From positions 39,295-103,294 of the forward strand of contig NZ_BBUL01000082.1 in the NCBI RefSeq assembly GCF_000953825.1: DNA of 64,000 nt. The letters run 5' to 3'. Positions 37,317 through 48,210 of this stretch are shown in pieces. Position numbers and translations under genes: made by a program. The first letter of the stretch is position 1. Every line of letters starts with the position of its first letter. Below the pieces are notes generated by a model. It was given only the letters and a program-made list of their open reading frames with translations, was not told the DNA's origin and searched no databases. The DNA comes from Cellvibrio sp. OA-2007 (lineage in GTDB: Bacteria > Pseudomonadota > Gammaproteobacteria > Pseudomonadales > Cellvibrionaceae).

Positions 37317-37536
37317 AGAGATTCCTAAGGCAAAGGGGAGGAGATATCAGGGTGTTTAAGGCGCCATAGAATCGTCAATATTTGTTACAGATCGGTGACT
37401 GGGTACCTATCCGTCTGTAAATAGTCGCAGTAGCAGGGGTATTTAAAACAGGGGTTATTAAGTGTAAATCTTGTATACCAGCATGTTATGTGTAAATAGA
37501 CTATAAGTCTGTGTTAATAATAATTTGGAGATCCGC
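37317..37536. promoter_or_regulatory. Divergent intergenic region with repeated TGTAAAT
   Basis: The 220 bases between the beta-helix gene and the GH9 gene contain TGTAAAT three times (37416, 37463, 37491); two copies sit in the longer GTGTAAAT. They lie just upstream of the GH9 start. They may be binding sites for a regulator of polysaccharide genes. No further gene is seen. Confidence 0.3.
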
Positions 37537-40011
37537 ATGGCATATCAATTCGGTCAATGGCGACTAGTTCTTGCTGTTGTAATGGTTTCGCTTATCTCGC
37601 CTGCTCAGGCAAAAGATGACCTCACTCTTAACGATAAAGATTATTTTGAAAAATCCGGATTAAACGTACTGGTGTTTAGCAATTGGTATGACGGGCTATT
37701 TAGCGACTCCAAAACTAGCGGGGTTGAATTAATTCATCACGGTGAGCGCACGGTTACCAATGGCGATGTACGTTTAAATGCGACGCCGGAACAATGGGAT
37801 ATGACGCCCATGTTCAAAGAGCGAAAAATAAATCGCGCTGAGCAATCCATTGAAGCTTTTTTGCATTATCCGGATGAGCAGTTTGATTTTTCCATCAAGG
37901 TAATTAAAAACGCAGCGGGTGTGCGTTTAACGGTTAACCTGCCAAAGCCCCTGCCCAAATCCCTTGAAGGCAAAGCCGGTTTTAACTTGGAGTTCTTGCC
38001 CGCCGCTTATTTTCATAAATCATTTTTGATGGATGATCAGGCAGGTGGTTTTCCAGTTTATCCCACTGGTTTAAAAGAAATTAATGGCAAAGCCGATCCT
38101 GTTGCGCTCGCGCAAGGTCAGCAACTGGTGTTGGCACCAGAGGATGCTGAACGCCGTGTGAGCATTCAATCTACCAATATACCGCTTGAGCTTTATGATG
38201 GCCGCGGCAAAGCACAGAACGGCTGGTTTGTTGTGCGCAGCAAAATTCCCGCCAACAAAACCGGTGTGGTTATTGAATGGCAAATTGATGCGAGTACGGT
38301 AAAAAATTGGATTCGCAAACCGATGATTGCCCATTCGCAAGTGGGTTATCACCCAGCGCAGAAAAAAGTAGCCGTGATTGAATTAGATGCGCGTGATAAA
38401 AAAATCCAGAAGGCGAGTTTGGTGAAAATAAATGCCGATGGAAGCCGTAAAGTGGTGTTGACTGAAAAACCAAAATCCTGGGGTAAATATCTTCGCTACG
38501 AATATCGCCAATTTGATTTCAGTAAAATCCAAACGCCAGGTCTTTATGCGATAACGTATGGCGATCAGGAAACCCATACTTTCCGTATTGATAAAAATGT
38601 TTACCAAGCTGCATGGCACCCCACGTTGGATATGTATTTACCCGTGCAGATGGATCACATGACGATCAATGAATCCTATCGCATTTGGCATGGTGCTTCG
38701 CATTTGGATGATGCTTTGCAAGCGCCGGTTAATATCGAACATTTTGATTTGTATGCACAGGGGCCGACTACCGATACCAAATTCAAACCGGGTGAGCATA
38801 TCCCTGGATTAAATATTGGCGGTTGGTATGACGCGGGTGATTACGATATTCGCACTCAAACGCAATACGATGTGGTGAATACACTTGTCACCGCGTGGGA
38901 AACGTTCAAACTGAAGCGCGATACCACCAGTGTGGACTACGCCAGAAAATTTGTTGATCTCCATACTGCAGATGGCAAGCCTGATATGTTGCAACAAATC
39001 GAACACGGCACGCTTGCGTTAATTGCACAACATCGCGCTATAGGCCATGCGATTCCCGGTATTGTGGAAGCGCACATTGATCAGTATCACCATTTGGGCG
39101 ACGGCATCACCAAAACCGATAATTTAATTTACGATCCCAAAATGGGAGAGCTGGAAACTGACGGATTTAAAAGTGGAAAATTTGATGACCGCTGGGCATT
39201 TACCAGTAAATCTTCTTCGTTGAATTACGGTTCTGCAGCTGCCTTAGCGGCGGCGAGCAGGGCGTTAACCGGGTTTAACGATGAGCTGGCCAAAGAATGT
39301 TTGGCAACCGCGAAAAAAGTCTGGGCCGATGAGGCCGCAAAAGCTCAGCCGGATTCCTTTAAGCATGGTAATACCACCGGTGGAAAACTAGAGCACGAGC
39401 AGCTCAAGGCGGCGACTGAGTTGTTGATCACCACTGGTGATAAAAAATACGCGCAAGCAGTTGCGAAATTGTTTGCTGAAGTAGATTTTGGTTTTGGTGC
39501 ATCCTGGTTTATACGTGCGATACCTTATATGGATGCAGATTTTAAACAGCAATTAAAAATCAAAGTGCAGGCTTATCAACAAGCATTAGTAGCTGCTGAA
39601 GCCAAAAATCCTTTTGCTGTTCCGATTACCGAAGGCGGTTGGGCGGGCAGTGGTTGGGTAATCCGCAATGCAATCAATAATTTTTATGTGCACAAAGCGT
39701 TTCCTGAGTTGGTTAACCGCGAGTCAGTGTTGCAGGGTTTGAATTTCCTCTACGGCACTCACCCTGCGCACAATTTGTCGTTAGTATCGAATGTGGGGAC
39801 TCGCTCCAAAGAAGTTGCCTATGGTATGAACCGCGCTGATTTCTCGTTTATCTCCGGCGGTATCGTGCCCGGTATTTTGGTGTTAAAGCCTGATTATCCT
39901 GAAAATCATGAAGATTGGCCGTTCTTCTGGGGCCAAAATGAGTATGTGGTAAATGTGGCGGCGAGTTATATCTTTTTAGTGAATGCAGCGGAAGATGTGT
40001 TGAAAGACTAG
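37537..40011 (+). CDS. GH9 family glycoside hydrolase (endoglucanase/exoglucosidase type)
   Basis: An 824-residue exported enzyme with a signal peptide ending near PAQAKDD. An N-terminal beta region of unclear type (about 30-255) is followed by an Ig-like CelD-type domain (about 260-345; AHSQVGYHPAQKKVAV, GLYAITYGDQ). The (alpha/alpha)6 catalytic domain (about 355-820) has GGWYDAGDYDIRTQ, which holds the catalytic base Asp of family 9, and GILVLKPDYPENHEDWPFFW followed by GQNEYVVN near the end, where the acid Glu is expected. It should act on beta-glucans such as cellulose or mixed-linkage glucan. The ATG at 37537 has GGAG six bases upstream. No carbohydrate-binding module is attached. Confidence 0.88.
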   Translation: MAYQFGQWRLVLAVVMVSLISPAQAKDDLTLNDKDYFEKSGLNVLVFSNWYDGLFSDSKTSGVELIHHGERTVTNGDVRLNATPEQWDMTPMFKERKINRAEQSIEAFLHYPDEQFDFSIKVIKNAAGVRLTVNLPKPLPKSLEGKAGFNLEFLPAAYFHKSFLMDDQAGGFPVYPTGLKEINGKADPVALAQGQQLVLAPEDAERRVSIQSTNIPLELYDGRGKAQNGWFVVRSKIPANKTGVVIEWQIDASTVKNWIRKPMIAHSQVGYHPAQKKVAVIELDARDKKIQKASLVKINADGSRKVVLTEKPKSWGKYLRYEYRQFDFSKIQTPGLYAITYGDQETHTFRIDKNVYQAAWHPTLDMYLPVQMDHMTINESYRIWHGASHLDDALQAPVNIEHFDLYAQGPTTDTKFKPGEHIPGLNIGGWYDAGDYDIRTQTQYDVVNTLVTAWETFKLKRDTTSVDYARKFVDLHTADGKPDMLQQIEHGTLALIAQHRAIGHAIPGIVEAHIDQYHHLGDGITKTDNLIYDPKMGELETDGFKSGKFDDRWAFTSKSSSLNYGSAAALAAASRALTGFNDELAKECLATAKKVWADEAAKAQPDSFKHGNTTGGKLEHEQLKAATELLITTGDKKYAQAVAKLFAEVDFGFGASWFIRAIPYMDADFKQQLKIKVQAYQQALVAAEAKNPFAVPITEGGWAGSGWVIRNAINNFYVHKAFPELVNRESVLQGLNFLYGTHPAHNLSLVSNVGTRSKEVAYGMNRADFSFISGGIVPGILVLKPDYPENHEDWPFFWGQNEYVVNVAASYIFLVNAAEDVLKD

Positions 40012-40037
40012 TTGTACTTTTGGTTATTCCATTGCAC

Positions 40038-40073
40038 AAAAGCCTCACCCGTCGGTGTGGCTTTTTGTTTTTT
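40038..40073 (+). terminator. Rho-independent terminator after the GH9 gene
   Basis: AAAAGCC-T-CACC pairs with GGTG-T-GGCTTTT around a CGTC loop, followed by further T residues. Confidence 0.8.
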
Positions 40074-40176
40074 GGGCGACTGGTTTTATGTTGCGCGGCA
40101 ATAAAGTGTGGGATGTGTGAACCCAATTTCTGGTTTATGATGTCTAAAAAGCACACTAACCAATATGGAGCTTGTT

Positions 40177-40575
40177 ATGACCACCCCTGATGATAATAAT
40201 TTGCCACAGAGTCCAGCTCCTGCACCAGCTAAGGATACCAAGCCTGCAATGAGTAACTGGCCGTTAGGTTTGGCGGTTGTGGTTATCGGTGGTTTGCTGC
40301 TGGCGCGCAATCTGGGTTTTGAATTATTTTTTTTGGATTTTCACAACTGGTGGGCATTTTTTATTTTGTTGGCGGCAATCGGTCCTTTGCAGCAGGCGTT
40401 TAGTTTTTATCGCAAAGAGGGTTTGGGTGCGGCGGTGGCTAATTCATTGGTGTCTGCTGGCGCAATCATTTTTATCGCGCTCATGTTTTTGCTCGATATG
40501 TCATTTGGAACCTGGTGGCCAATTTTTGTGATGATTGGTGGGCTCTATATGATGACCAGTCGCAACCGCGCGTAA
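40177..40575 (+). CDS. Small membrane protein, DUF5668/LiaF-like
   Basis: A 132-residue protein with a Pro-rich cytoplasmic N-terminus and four hydrophobic helices: WPLGLAVVVIGGLLLARNLG, WWAFFILLAAIGP, LVSAGAIIFIALMFLL and WWPIFVMIGGLYMM. The WW-x-[FI] helix starts and overall plan resemble LiaI/LiaF-type (DUF5668) domains. Function is unknown; such proteins can sense cell-envelope state. TGGAG six bases before the ATG at 40177 decides the start over an ATG at 40165. Confidence 0.65.
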   Translation: MTTPDDNNLPQSPAPAPAKDTKPAMSNWPLGLAVVVIGGLLLARNLGFELFFLDFHNWWAFFILLAAIGPLQQAFSFYRKEGLGAAVANSLVSAGAIIFIALMFLLDMSFGTWWPIFVMIGGLYMMTSRNRA

Positions 40576-40599
40576 TCACTGAGTTTATAAGTTTCTCGC

Positions 40600-40629
40600 T
40601 TAACTCCGCAGCGCAATCTGCGGGGTTAA
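40600..40629 (+). terminator. Hairpin between convergent genes, possible terminator
   Basis: TTAACTCCGCAG and CTGCGGGGTTAA form a 12-bp stem with one G-T pair and a 6-base loop. It is followed by ATTTTCC on the plus strand. It overlaps the lpxH stop codon on the other strand. Confidence 0.45.
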
Positions 40630-41348
40630 ATTTTCCAATCGATTAATGCAATGCTGTTTTGATCGGCTTTAATACACCAACCTGAATCATGCCAATCCCC
40701 CAGCACAATCCGTTCAGCGGATGTGCCTGCAACAACTAATTGATGGCGTGCAGGGCGATGGGTATGGCCGTGAATGAGTTGCGTGACTTTTGCTGCTGCC
40801 ATTTGTGCGGTCACTTCAGCAGGCGACACATCGAGAATATCTTCCGCTTTTAAGCTGTTCATGCTTTGGCTTTTTTCGCGTAGCTGTGCGGCGAGTGCGC
40901 GGCGTGCAGGAAGTGGTTGCGCAAGAATTTGTTGCTGCCATTGTGGGCTGCGCACCATGGCGCGGAATTGTTGATATTCGGTATCGTCGGTGCACAAGCT
41001 GTCGCCGTGCATTAGCAGGGTAGGTGTGCCGTATAGATCGATCACGCTGCCATCGGCAATTAGCGTCATGCCTGCTTTTTTGGCGTAGGTGTCGCCCAAT
41101 AAAAAATCGCGGTTGCCATGCATAAAATAAATCGCAACGCCCAGTTCACTGAGTTTATGCAATCCGCTTGCAACATCTTGCACCAGTTCTGCATCGTCAT
41201 CATCGCCAATCCAGGCATCAAAAAAATCGCCGAGAATATAAAGTGCTTCGGCGTGAATGGCGTGGGTGTGCAAAAACTGAAAAAACGCCCGCGTGATCTG
41301 CGGGCGTGATTCGTGGAGATGTAAATCTGAAATAAAAAGCGAGTGCAT
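40626..41348 (-). CDS. lpxH: UDP-2,3-diacylglucosamine diphosphatase LpxH
   Basis: A 240-residue metallophosphoesterase of lipid A biosynthesis that removes UMP from UDP-2,3-diacylglucosamine to give lipid X at the inner membrane. Metal-binding motifs: FISDLHL, YILGDFFDAW, FMHGNRDF, LMHGDSLCTDD and IHGHTHRPARH. The ATG at 41348 lies one base after the ppiB stop and gives the family N-terminus; longer frames would overlap ppiB. Confidence 0.95.
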   Translation of the reverse strand: MHSLFISDLHLHESRPQITRAFFQFLHTHAIHAEALYILGDFFDAWIGDDDDAELVQDVASGLHKLSELGVAIYFMHGNRDFLLGDTYAKKAGMTLIADGSVIDLYGTPTLLMHGDSLCTDDTEYQQFRAMVRSPQWQQQILAQPLPARRALAAQLREKSQSMNSLKAEDILDVSPAEVTAQMAAAKVTQLIHGHTHRPARHQLVVAGTSAERIVLGDWHDSGWCIKADQNSIALIDWKI

Positions 41349-41349
41349 A

Positions 41350-41844
41350 TTATTCAGCAACGGTGGCGCTTTGAATAATGACGGCTTCTTTAGGTACATC
41401 TTGATGGAAACCTTTGCTGCCGGTTTTAACACCTTTGATTTTGTTGACTACGTCCATGCCCTCAACAACTTTACCGAATACACAGTAGCCCCAACCAGAT
41501 GCATTTTTGCCTGAGTGATTGAGGAAGCTGTTGTCTTTTACGTTGATAAAAAATTGTGCGGTGGCGCTGTGTGGGTCATTGGTGCGCGCCATTGCCAAGG
41601 TGCCAGTCAGGTTTTGCAAACCGTTGTCGGCTTCGTTTTGGATCATTTCGCGGGTTTCTTTTTGCTCGAAATCTTCGGTGAATCCACCGCCTTGAATCAT
41701 GAAACCATCAATTACGCGGTGAAAAATAGTGCCGTTGTAAAAGCCTTCTTCAACATATTGTTTGAAGTTGGCAGCGGTCTTGGGCGCCTTATCAAAATCC
41801 AGTTCAATAACGATATCGCCGTAGTTAGTTTGCAATGTGATCAT
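41350..41844 (-). CDS. ppiB: Peptidyl-prolyl cis-trans isomerase B (cyclophilin)
   Basis: A 164-residue cytoplasmic cyclophilin with no signal peptide. Motifs: [16 protein letters not shown] at the start, [15 protein letters not shown] (active-site Arg), [10 protein letters not shown] and [16 protein letters not shown] strong AGGGAG ribosome-binding site before the ATG at 41844 fixes the start. lpxH follows immediately on the same strand, an arrangement common in gammaproteobacteria. Confidence 0.96.
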   Translation of the reverse strand: MITLQTNYGDIVIELDFDKAPKTAANFKQYVEEGFYNGTIFHRVIDGFMIQGGGFTEDFEQKETREMIQNEADNGLQNLTGTLAMARTNDPHSATAQFFINVKDNSFLNHSGKNASGWGYCVFGKVVEGMDVVNKIKGVKTGSKGFHQDVPKEAVIIQSATVAE

Positions 41845-41944
41845 GGTGAATCTCCCTTGAGATTTAGAGGGTGGTGCTGGAAAAAGCCGGTATGATACGC
41901 GCTCCCCCAAGGGGAAGGAACGTGTAAATTGTTAATTTTGATAA

Positions 41945-43215
<1,271 letters not shown>

Positions 43216-43311
43216 CGGCAGGCCTGAAGCAGAATTAAGCGGGCGCGGATTATCGCAAATTTGCTAAGCTTGCCCAATCTTTTATTCCGCACCCTGTATT
43301 TGAGTGGTTTC

Positions 43312-44337
43312 ATGAGCAACTTTCCCCTTCATCCTTACCCTTGGCAGCTCAGCGAATGGCAGCAGTTGACCCAGCTTATCGCCGCCCAAAAATTGCCCCA
43401 CGCAATGATGATTGCAGGCCCCAAGGGGATAGGTAAGCGCCATTTGGCCGATGCCTTGGCGCAGTTGCTGTTATGCCAATCGCCCATTGAAGGCACGCCG
43501 TGCGGGAAATGCCGTGGCTGCGAATTGAATAAATCCCAAACCCATCCCGATCTGGTGTGGCTGGTGCCTGAAGAAGAGGGCAAGGCAATCAAAGTAGATC
43601 AGGTGCGTGAGCTGACTGAGTCGCTCAGTAAGACTGCGCAGCAGGGCGGCTATAAAGTGGTGATTATCGAGCCGGCCGAGGCGATGAACGGTAACTCCGC
43701 CAATGCGCTGCTTAAATCTTTGGAGGAGCCAGCGGCCAACACTTTATTGGTGTTGGTTACTCACAGCCCCAGCTCGGTATTGCCCACCATTCGCAGCCGC
43801 TGCCAACTGCGCAAATTCCCCATGCCGCGCACGGAACAGGTGTTGCACTGGTTGTCGCCGCTGTTGATCGGCAGTAATGCCAAGGCGGAAACCTTACTGG
43901 TTGCGGCGCGTGGTGCGCCGCTGAGTGCATTGGCCTTGTTGCAGGGGGATGCGCTGGAGCAGCGCGAACAAGTGCTGCAGCAATTTGTGCGCTTGAGCCT
44001 TGGGCAGGTATCGGCGATTGAGTTGGCGGCGCAATGGTACAACGGCGATGTGCATGGATTTATGGAGTGGTTTCTCGGCTTGTTGCACAGCATTGCCCGC
44101 TGGCGTGTCGGTGCGGATGATTTGCAAATGGAGCATGCCCCGGTGGAGTGGCGCGACCGTCTAAGTCATCTTAATTTGCCGCTATTGCATCGCTACATTG
44201 AAAAAATCTTGCTCTCTAAAAAACAACTATTGAGTGGAGCAAACCCCAATAAACAATTGTTATTAGAGGAATTATTGCTCGATTGGGGCGCTTTGTTGCG
44301 CGCTAGCACGAATCGCGCTGTGGCGTCTGGACACTAG
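43312..44337 (+). CDS. holB: DNA polymerase III delta prime subunit
   Basis: A 341-residue clamp-loader subunit. Degenerate P-loop MIAGPKGIGKRHLADAL, zinc-binding cysteines CGKCRGCELNKSQTHPD, ANALLKSLEEPAANTLLVL and TIRSRCQLRKFP are characteristic. The ATG at 43312 starts the family sequence MSNFPLHPYPWQ; an upstream TTG adds 17 residues without support. pilZ and tatD follow, the order known from Pseudomonas. Confidence 0.93.
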   Translation: MSNFPLHPYPWQLSEWQQLTQLIAAQKLPHAMMIAGPKGIGKRHLADALAQLLLCQSPIEGTPCGKCRGCELNKSQTHPDLVWLVPEEEGKAIKVDQVRELTESLSKTAQQGGYKVVIIEPAEAMNGNSANALLKSLEEPAANTLLVLVTHSPSSVLPTIRSRCQLRKFPMPRTEQVLHWLSPLLIGSNAKAETLLVAARGAPLSALALLQGDALEQREQVLQQFVRLSLGQVSAIELAAQWYNGDVHGFMEWFLGLLHSIARWRVGADDLQMEHAPVEWRDRLSHLNLPLLHRYIEKILLSKKQLLSGANPNKQLLLEELLLDWGALLRASTNRAVASGH

Positions 44338-44429
44338 TGAGCTAATCTATTAGTGTTCAATCCTTGGCGTTATATCTTCGGCATGAGTTGATGATACAGG
44401 CCACATAAAACCAACAAGCAGGATCTGTT

Positions 44430-44783
44430 ATGCAACCCATTGGTGGCGGTGCCCGCAACGGCATACTTTCTCTTACGATTAAAGACAAAGCTGTACTCTA
44501 CGCAGCCTATATGCCCTTTGTGAAAAATGGTGGCATGTTTATTCCCACCAGCAAAAGCTACAAGCTGGGTGATGAAGTATTTATGTTGTTGAGTTTGATG
44601 GATGAAGCAGAAAAAATTCCAGTTGCCGGTAAAGTCGTCTGGGTTACCCCCAAGGGTGCGCAGGGTAACCGCGCGGCAGGGATAGGTGTACAGTTTAGCG
44701 ATCAGGACAATACCGCCATCAATAAAATCGAAACCTATTTGGCGGGCATGCTCAACTCCGACAAGCCTACCCATACCATGTAG
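44430..44783 (+). CDS. pilZ: PilZ-domain protein (type IV pilus assembly PilZ)
   Basis: A 117-residue single-domain PilZ. The family segments GILSLTIKDKAVLYAAYMPF, VKNGGMFIPTS, VAGKVVWVTPKG and GIGVQFSDQD are visible. As in the founding Pseudomonas PilZ, the c-di-GMP-binding RxxxR and D/NxSxxG residues are absent. It is therefore probably the pilus-biogenesis type that works through protein partners. The holB-pilZ-tatD neighbourhood supports orthology. AGGATC precedes the ATG. Confidence 0.92.
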   Translation: MQPIGGGARNGILSLTIKDKAVLYAAYMPFVKNGGMFIPTSKSYKLGDEVFMLLSLMDEAEKIPVAGKVVWVTPKGAQGNRAAGIGVQFSDQDNTAINKIETYLAGMLNSDKPTHTM

Positions 44784-44824
44784 CGGTTCCTGCAGGTAAA
44801 ATCGCTCACTGCTGAGTTTCTGCG

Positions 44825-44857
44825 AAGCCAGGTAATGCCTGGCTTTGTTGTTTTTGC
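44825..44857 (+). terminator. Probable terminator after pilZ
   Basis: AAGCCAGG at 44825-44832 and CCTGGCTT at 44838-44845 form an 8-bp stem followed by TGTTGTTTTT. Its position argues against the long upstream extension of the tatD frame. Confidence 0.65.
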
Positions 44858-44903
44858 TGCTTTTATTTTTGTTTATTTGCGCCTCTTGTTATTGGAAATG
44901 CCC

Positions 44904-45695
44904 ATGTTAATTGATTCCCACTGTCATCTTGATCGGCTCAAGCTTGACCCCTACGGCGGCGATTTAAGCGCTGCCATCGCTGCCGCTCATGCGCGCGGTA
45001 TTCAGCAAATGCTGTGTATCGGTATTAGTTTGGGGAATATTCAAACCGTTATTGATATTGCCCAAACCCATCCGAGTGTAGTGGCCTCGGTTGGTGTACA
45101 TCCGTGTGATGTAAAAGAGGGCGCAGCAACCGCTGAGCAATTAATCAATTGGGCATCGCAACCCAAAGTCGTCGCTCTGGGCGAAACCGGTTTGGACTAC
45201 CATTACGAAACCGAAAGCAAAGCCATCCAACACGACAGCTTTGCGCTGCATTTACGTGTGGGTAAACAAATTGGTTTGCCGGTAGTAGTGCATACCCGCG
45301 AAGCCAAAGCCGATACCCTTGCGCTGATCAAAGAGCACGGCAGCCTTGAAAGTAGCGGCGTATTGCATTGTTTTACGGAAGACTGGGATATGGCCAAAGC
45401 TGCGCTGGATTTGAATTACTACATTTCTATTTCCGGTATTGTCACCTTTAAAACCGCCGAGCAAATCCGCGATGTGGTGCGCAACATGCCGTTGGATCGT
45501 TTATTGGTAGAAACTGATTCGCCATACCTCGCGCCGATTCCCTATCGCGGCAAGCCTAACGAGCCAAAATACGTGCGTGAAGTCGCGCAATTTGTGGCCG
45601 ATGTGCGCGGTATTCCGCTCGAAGAACTTGCCGAAAGAACCACTGAAAATTTTTATCGTTTGTTTGGCAAAGCTAAACAGTATTTACCTGCTTAA
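44904..45695 (+). CDS. tatD: TatD family metal-dependent deoxyribonuclease
   Basis: A 263-residue TIM-barrel hydrolase. Metal ligands: LIDSHCHLDRL (HxH), ALGETGLDYHYE, VVHTREA, LHCFTEDW and LVETDSPYLAPIPYRGKPN. TatD/YcfH proteins act as DNA exonucleases, possibly in repair. The ATG at 44904 is preferred (GGAAA 8 bases upstream, family start MLIDSHCHLD). In the Pseudomonas order it follows holB-pilZ. Confidence 0.94.
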   Translation: MLIDSHCHLDRLKLDPYGGDLSAAIAAAHARGIQQMLCIGISLGNIQTVIDIAQTHPSVVASVGVHPCDVKEGAATAEQLINWASQPKVVALGETGLDYHYETESKAIQHDSFALHLRVGKQIGLPVVVHTREAKADTLALIKEHGSLESSGVLHCFTEDWDMAKAALDLNYYISISGIVTFKTAEQIRDVVRNMPLDRLLVETDSPYLAPIPYRGKPNEPKYVREVAQFVADVRGIPLEELAERTTENFYRLFGKAKQYLPA

Positions 45696-45700
45696 AAACT

Positions 45701-45732
45701 CCGTCGTCATCCCCGCGCAGCGGGGATCCAGC
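45701..45732. repeat. REP-like palindromic element
   Basis: ATCCCCGC at 45709-45716 and GCGGGGAT at 45720-45727 form a perfect 8-bp stem with a 3-base loop, inside the context CGTCATCCCCGC...GCGGGGATCCA. This consensus is shared by dispersed intergenic repeats in many bacterial genomes. Only one copy was noticed in the window. Confidence 0.5.
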
Positions 45733-45750
45733 TTTTAAAAGAGAAAAAAC

Positions 45751-46368
45751 ATGAACGCGCAACAAGTAAAAATTATGCTCGAACTGCAAGATGCAATGAA
45801 CACTAAAGTTAATGCCAATTGGCAACAGCAAGGCTATGAGTGGTATCGCGCCATCTGGGTTGAATGCGCAGAGCTTATGGATCATTACGGTTGGAAATGG
45901 TGGAAAAAACAAGCGCCTGACACCGAACAAGTTGCCCTCGAATTAATCGATATCTGGCATTTTGGTTTGAGCATTCAGCTGCAATCAGGCGCCGCGTTGA
46001 ATGACATTATTGCGAAAATTGAGAAAGAGTTGGTTATCGTCACCGACGAAAAAGATTTCCGTCTCGATTTGGAAAAATTTGTTGCTGCGACCATAGGTGA
46101 TCGTCAATTTCATATTGGTTTATTTGCCCGCTTGATGGCCGGTGTGGATATGACTTTCGAACAGCTCTACCGCGGTTATGTAGGCAAAAATGTATTGAAT
46201 TTTTTCCGCCAAGATCACGGCTACAAAGACGGCAGCTACCGCAAACACTGGCACGATGGTCGTGAAGATAACGAACACTTGGTTGAAGCGGTGCAGAGCC
46301 TGGATACCACCAAGCCAGAATTTAAAGATGAGTTGTATCAGGCGTTAGTGGCGCGTTATCAGCAATAA
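45751..46368 (+). CDS. Dimeric dUTP diphosphatase (all-alpha NTP pyrophosphatase)
   Basis: A 205-residue helical protein of the dUTPase_2/MazG-like superfamily. The metal-binding pattern appears as [22 protein letters not shown] and [10 protein letters not shown], i.e. ExxE and ExxD motifs; a C-terminal [19 protein letters not shown] resembles the KxxGxYRK loop of dimeric dUTPases. It should hydrolyse dUTP to dUMP, keeping uracil out of DNA. It is convergent with the next gene and overlaps it by 47 bases. Confidence 0.82.
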   Translation: MNAQQVKIMLELQDAMNTKVNANWQQQGYEWYRAIWVECAELMDHYGWKWWKKQAPDTEQVALELIDIWHFGLSIQLQSGAALNDIIAKIEKELVIVTDEKDFRLDLEKFVAATIGDRQFHIGLFARLMAGVDMTFEQLYRGYVGKNVLNFFRQDHGYKDGSYRKHWHDGREDNEHLVEAVQSLDTTKPEFKDELYQALVARYQQ

Positions 46369-46918
46369 CTAATGATTCGGGAGCTGTTGTTGTTTGTGTG
46401 ACAGCTTCTTGTGGCGGCGCGGCTGACTCAGTATGTGCCGCTAGTATCTCCGGTTGCATGATGGCAACTTCACTAAATACAGCAACACTCTCAGGTTGTA
46501 CGGAAATTATCTCTGCTTCCAGTGCAAAGCTATCTGGCAAGACATCTATCGCATCAACTTGAGCCACAATAATGAGTTCGAGCTGAGTGTCAACTGGCGG
46601 TAGTCCGTAAACGGCTCTGGCACGTGTGCAAGCTTCATTGACACTACCATCCGCATTCCACATATCAAACTCCCGGCAAGTGCTGGAGCGCTGTTCATAA
46701 ATGCTGCAGCTAACGTGCTCGCCGGGAGTGCCAACCAATGCAACGCACTTTACCGGATTCTTCTCTGTGCCTTTCATGCAGGCGTGATGAGGGCTGATCT
46801 GTAGAGTCAGTTCATCGGGAATAGTCCCGCCGGCGCTTTGACATTCGCCCCAATAGAAAGACACACGGAAGTTCGCGCAGCAGGCGCCGCACGTAAGGCA
46901 AGGGGATTCGGATGGCAT
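46322..46918 (-). CDS. YkgJ-type cysteine cluster protein with extended acidic tail
   Basis: A 198-residue protein. The N-terminal 110 residues have the YkgJ/CxxCxxCC pattern ([20 protein letters not shown]) and later Cys residues ([22 protein letters not shown]), thought to bind zinc or iron. The C-terminal 80 residues are low-complexity, rich in Glu, Ala, Pro and Thr. That tail covers the 47-base overlap with the convergent dUTPase gene, so its end may be evolutionarily young. Function is unknown. Confidence 0.78.
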   Translation of the reverse strand: MPSESPCLTCGACCANFRVSFYWGECQSAGGTIPDELTLQISPHHACMKGTEKNPVKCVALVGTPGEHVSCSIYEQRSSTCREFDMWNADGSVNEACTRARAVYGLPPVDTQLELIIVAQVDAIDVLPDSFALEAEIISVQPESVAVFSEVAIMQPEILAAHTESAAPPQEAVTQTTTAPESLVIADNAPLTPDTTHL

Positions 46919-47116
46919 AGGGTCTCAGAACGAGGAAGAAAGTGGTTGATGATGTTGGTTTGGAGTTGCGCGATTCTGCGCTTTCCATGGCAAATTTCAA
47001 GATGGCGCCGCAAATATAAGTATCTGGATGGGGCCCACCGACGTAAATAAGCAGTCAATTCTGCGAACCCCTCTCATTTAGTGTCATTCTTGGGGTGAAT
47101 TTTCTGCCCAAATGCC

Positions 47117-47122
47117 TATAAT
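47117..47122 (+). promoter_or_regulatory. -10 element of the mdh promoter
   Basis: A perfect TATAAT lies 87 bases before the mdh start. The matching -35 region (GTGAAT at 47095-47100, 16-base spacer) is weak, so the promoter may need an activator. Confidence 0.5.
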
Positions 47123-47208
47123 GCTCGCCCGTCTGAGCAGTAAACCCTGGCACACAATGCCGAACTTTCGTTTTCTTCCAATATCACCCGAATAAATGGA
47201 GTCTCATC

Positions 47209-48192
47209 GTGAAAGCACCCGTAAGAGTTACCGTCACTGGCGCAGCTGGCCAAATCAGCTATTCCCTGTTGTTCCGCATTGCTGCTGGCGACATGCTGGG
47301 TAAAGATCAACCAGTTATCCTGCAGTTGTTGGAAATCACTCCAGCGTTGAAAGCCCTGCAAGGCGTGGCGATGGAATTGGACGATTGTGCATTCCCATTG
47401 TTGGCTGGCATTGTGACTACCGATGACCCTGCTGTAGCGTTTAAAGATACCGATTACGCATTGCTGGTTGGTGCTCGTCCACGTGGCCCAGGTATGGAGC
47501 GCAAAGACTTGTTGGCTGCTAACGCCGCGATTTTCTCTGTACAAGGTAAAGCAATTGATGACTACGCTTCACGCGATATCAAAGTATTGGTTGTTGGCAA
47601 CCCAGCAAACACCAACGCACTGATCGCTCAGCGCAACGCACCAAACATCAACCCACGTCAATTCACTGCAATGACTCGTTTGGATCACAACCGTGCGCTG
47701 TCACAGTTGGCGACCAAAACTGGTACCAGCATCAATAACATCACCAAAGCGCTGATCTGGGGTAACCACTCATCTACCCAGTACCCCGATCTGCACAACA
47801 CTCTGGTTGATGGCAAGCCAGCATTGAGCTTGGTTGATCAAGCTTGGTACGAAGCAGATTACATCCCAACCGTACAACAACGCGGTGCTGCAATCATTGC
47901 TGCCCGCGGTGCTTCATCTGCTGCATCTGCTGCTAACGCTGCATTGAACCACATGCGTGATTGGGCTCTGGGTACTCCAGCAAACGATTGGACCAGCATG
48001 GGCGTTTACAGCGATGGCTCATACGGCATCGAAAAAGGCCTGATCTACTCTTTCCCATGCGTGTGCAAGAATGGCGATTGGGAAATCGTACAAGGCTTGG
48101 ATATCAATGAATTCTCACGCGCGCGTATGCAAGCGACCGAGAAAGAATTGCAAGAAGAGCGCGATGCAGTAGCTGAATTGCTGCCAGCGTAA
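47209..48192 (+). CDS. mdh: Malate dehydrogenase (LDH-like, cytoplasmic type)
   Basis: A 327-residue NAD-dependent enzyme oxidising malate to oxaloacetate in the TCA cycle. Motifs: [21 protein letters not shown] (nucleotide binding), [17 protein letters not shown] (active-site loop Arg), [21 protein letters not shown] (substrate Arg and Asp) and [12 protein letters not shown] (catalytic His). It belongs to the mdh type that resembles eukaryotic cytosolic MDH, not the E. coli type. The start is GTG at 47209 with GGAG seven bases before. A very stable terminator follows. Confidence 0.97.
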   Translation: MKAPVRVTVTGAAGQISYSLLFRIAAGDMLGKDQPVILQLLEITPALKALQGVAMELDDCAFPLLAGIVTTDDPAVAFKDTDYALLVGARPRGPGMERKDLLAANAAIFSVQGKAIDDYASRDIKVLVVGNPANTNALIAQRNAPNINPRQFTAMTRLDHNRALSQLATKTGTSINNITKALIWGNHSSTQYPDLHNTLVDGKPALSLVDQAWYEADYIPTVQQRGAAIIAARGASSAASAANAALNHMRDWALGTPANDWTSMGVYSDGSYGIEKGLIYSFPCVCKNGDWEIVQGLDINEFSRARMQATEKELQEERDAVAELLPA

Positions 48193-48210
48193 TAGGCAAT
48201 AGCCTGATGT

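Noticed and set aside
45701..45732. The ATCCCCGC hairpin as a terminator of tatD
   Set aside because: No T-run follows, and the surrounding consensus is that of a dispersed palindromic repeat, so it is listed as a repeat.
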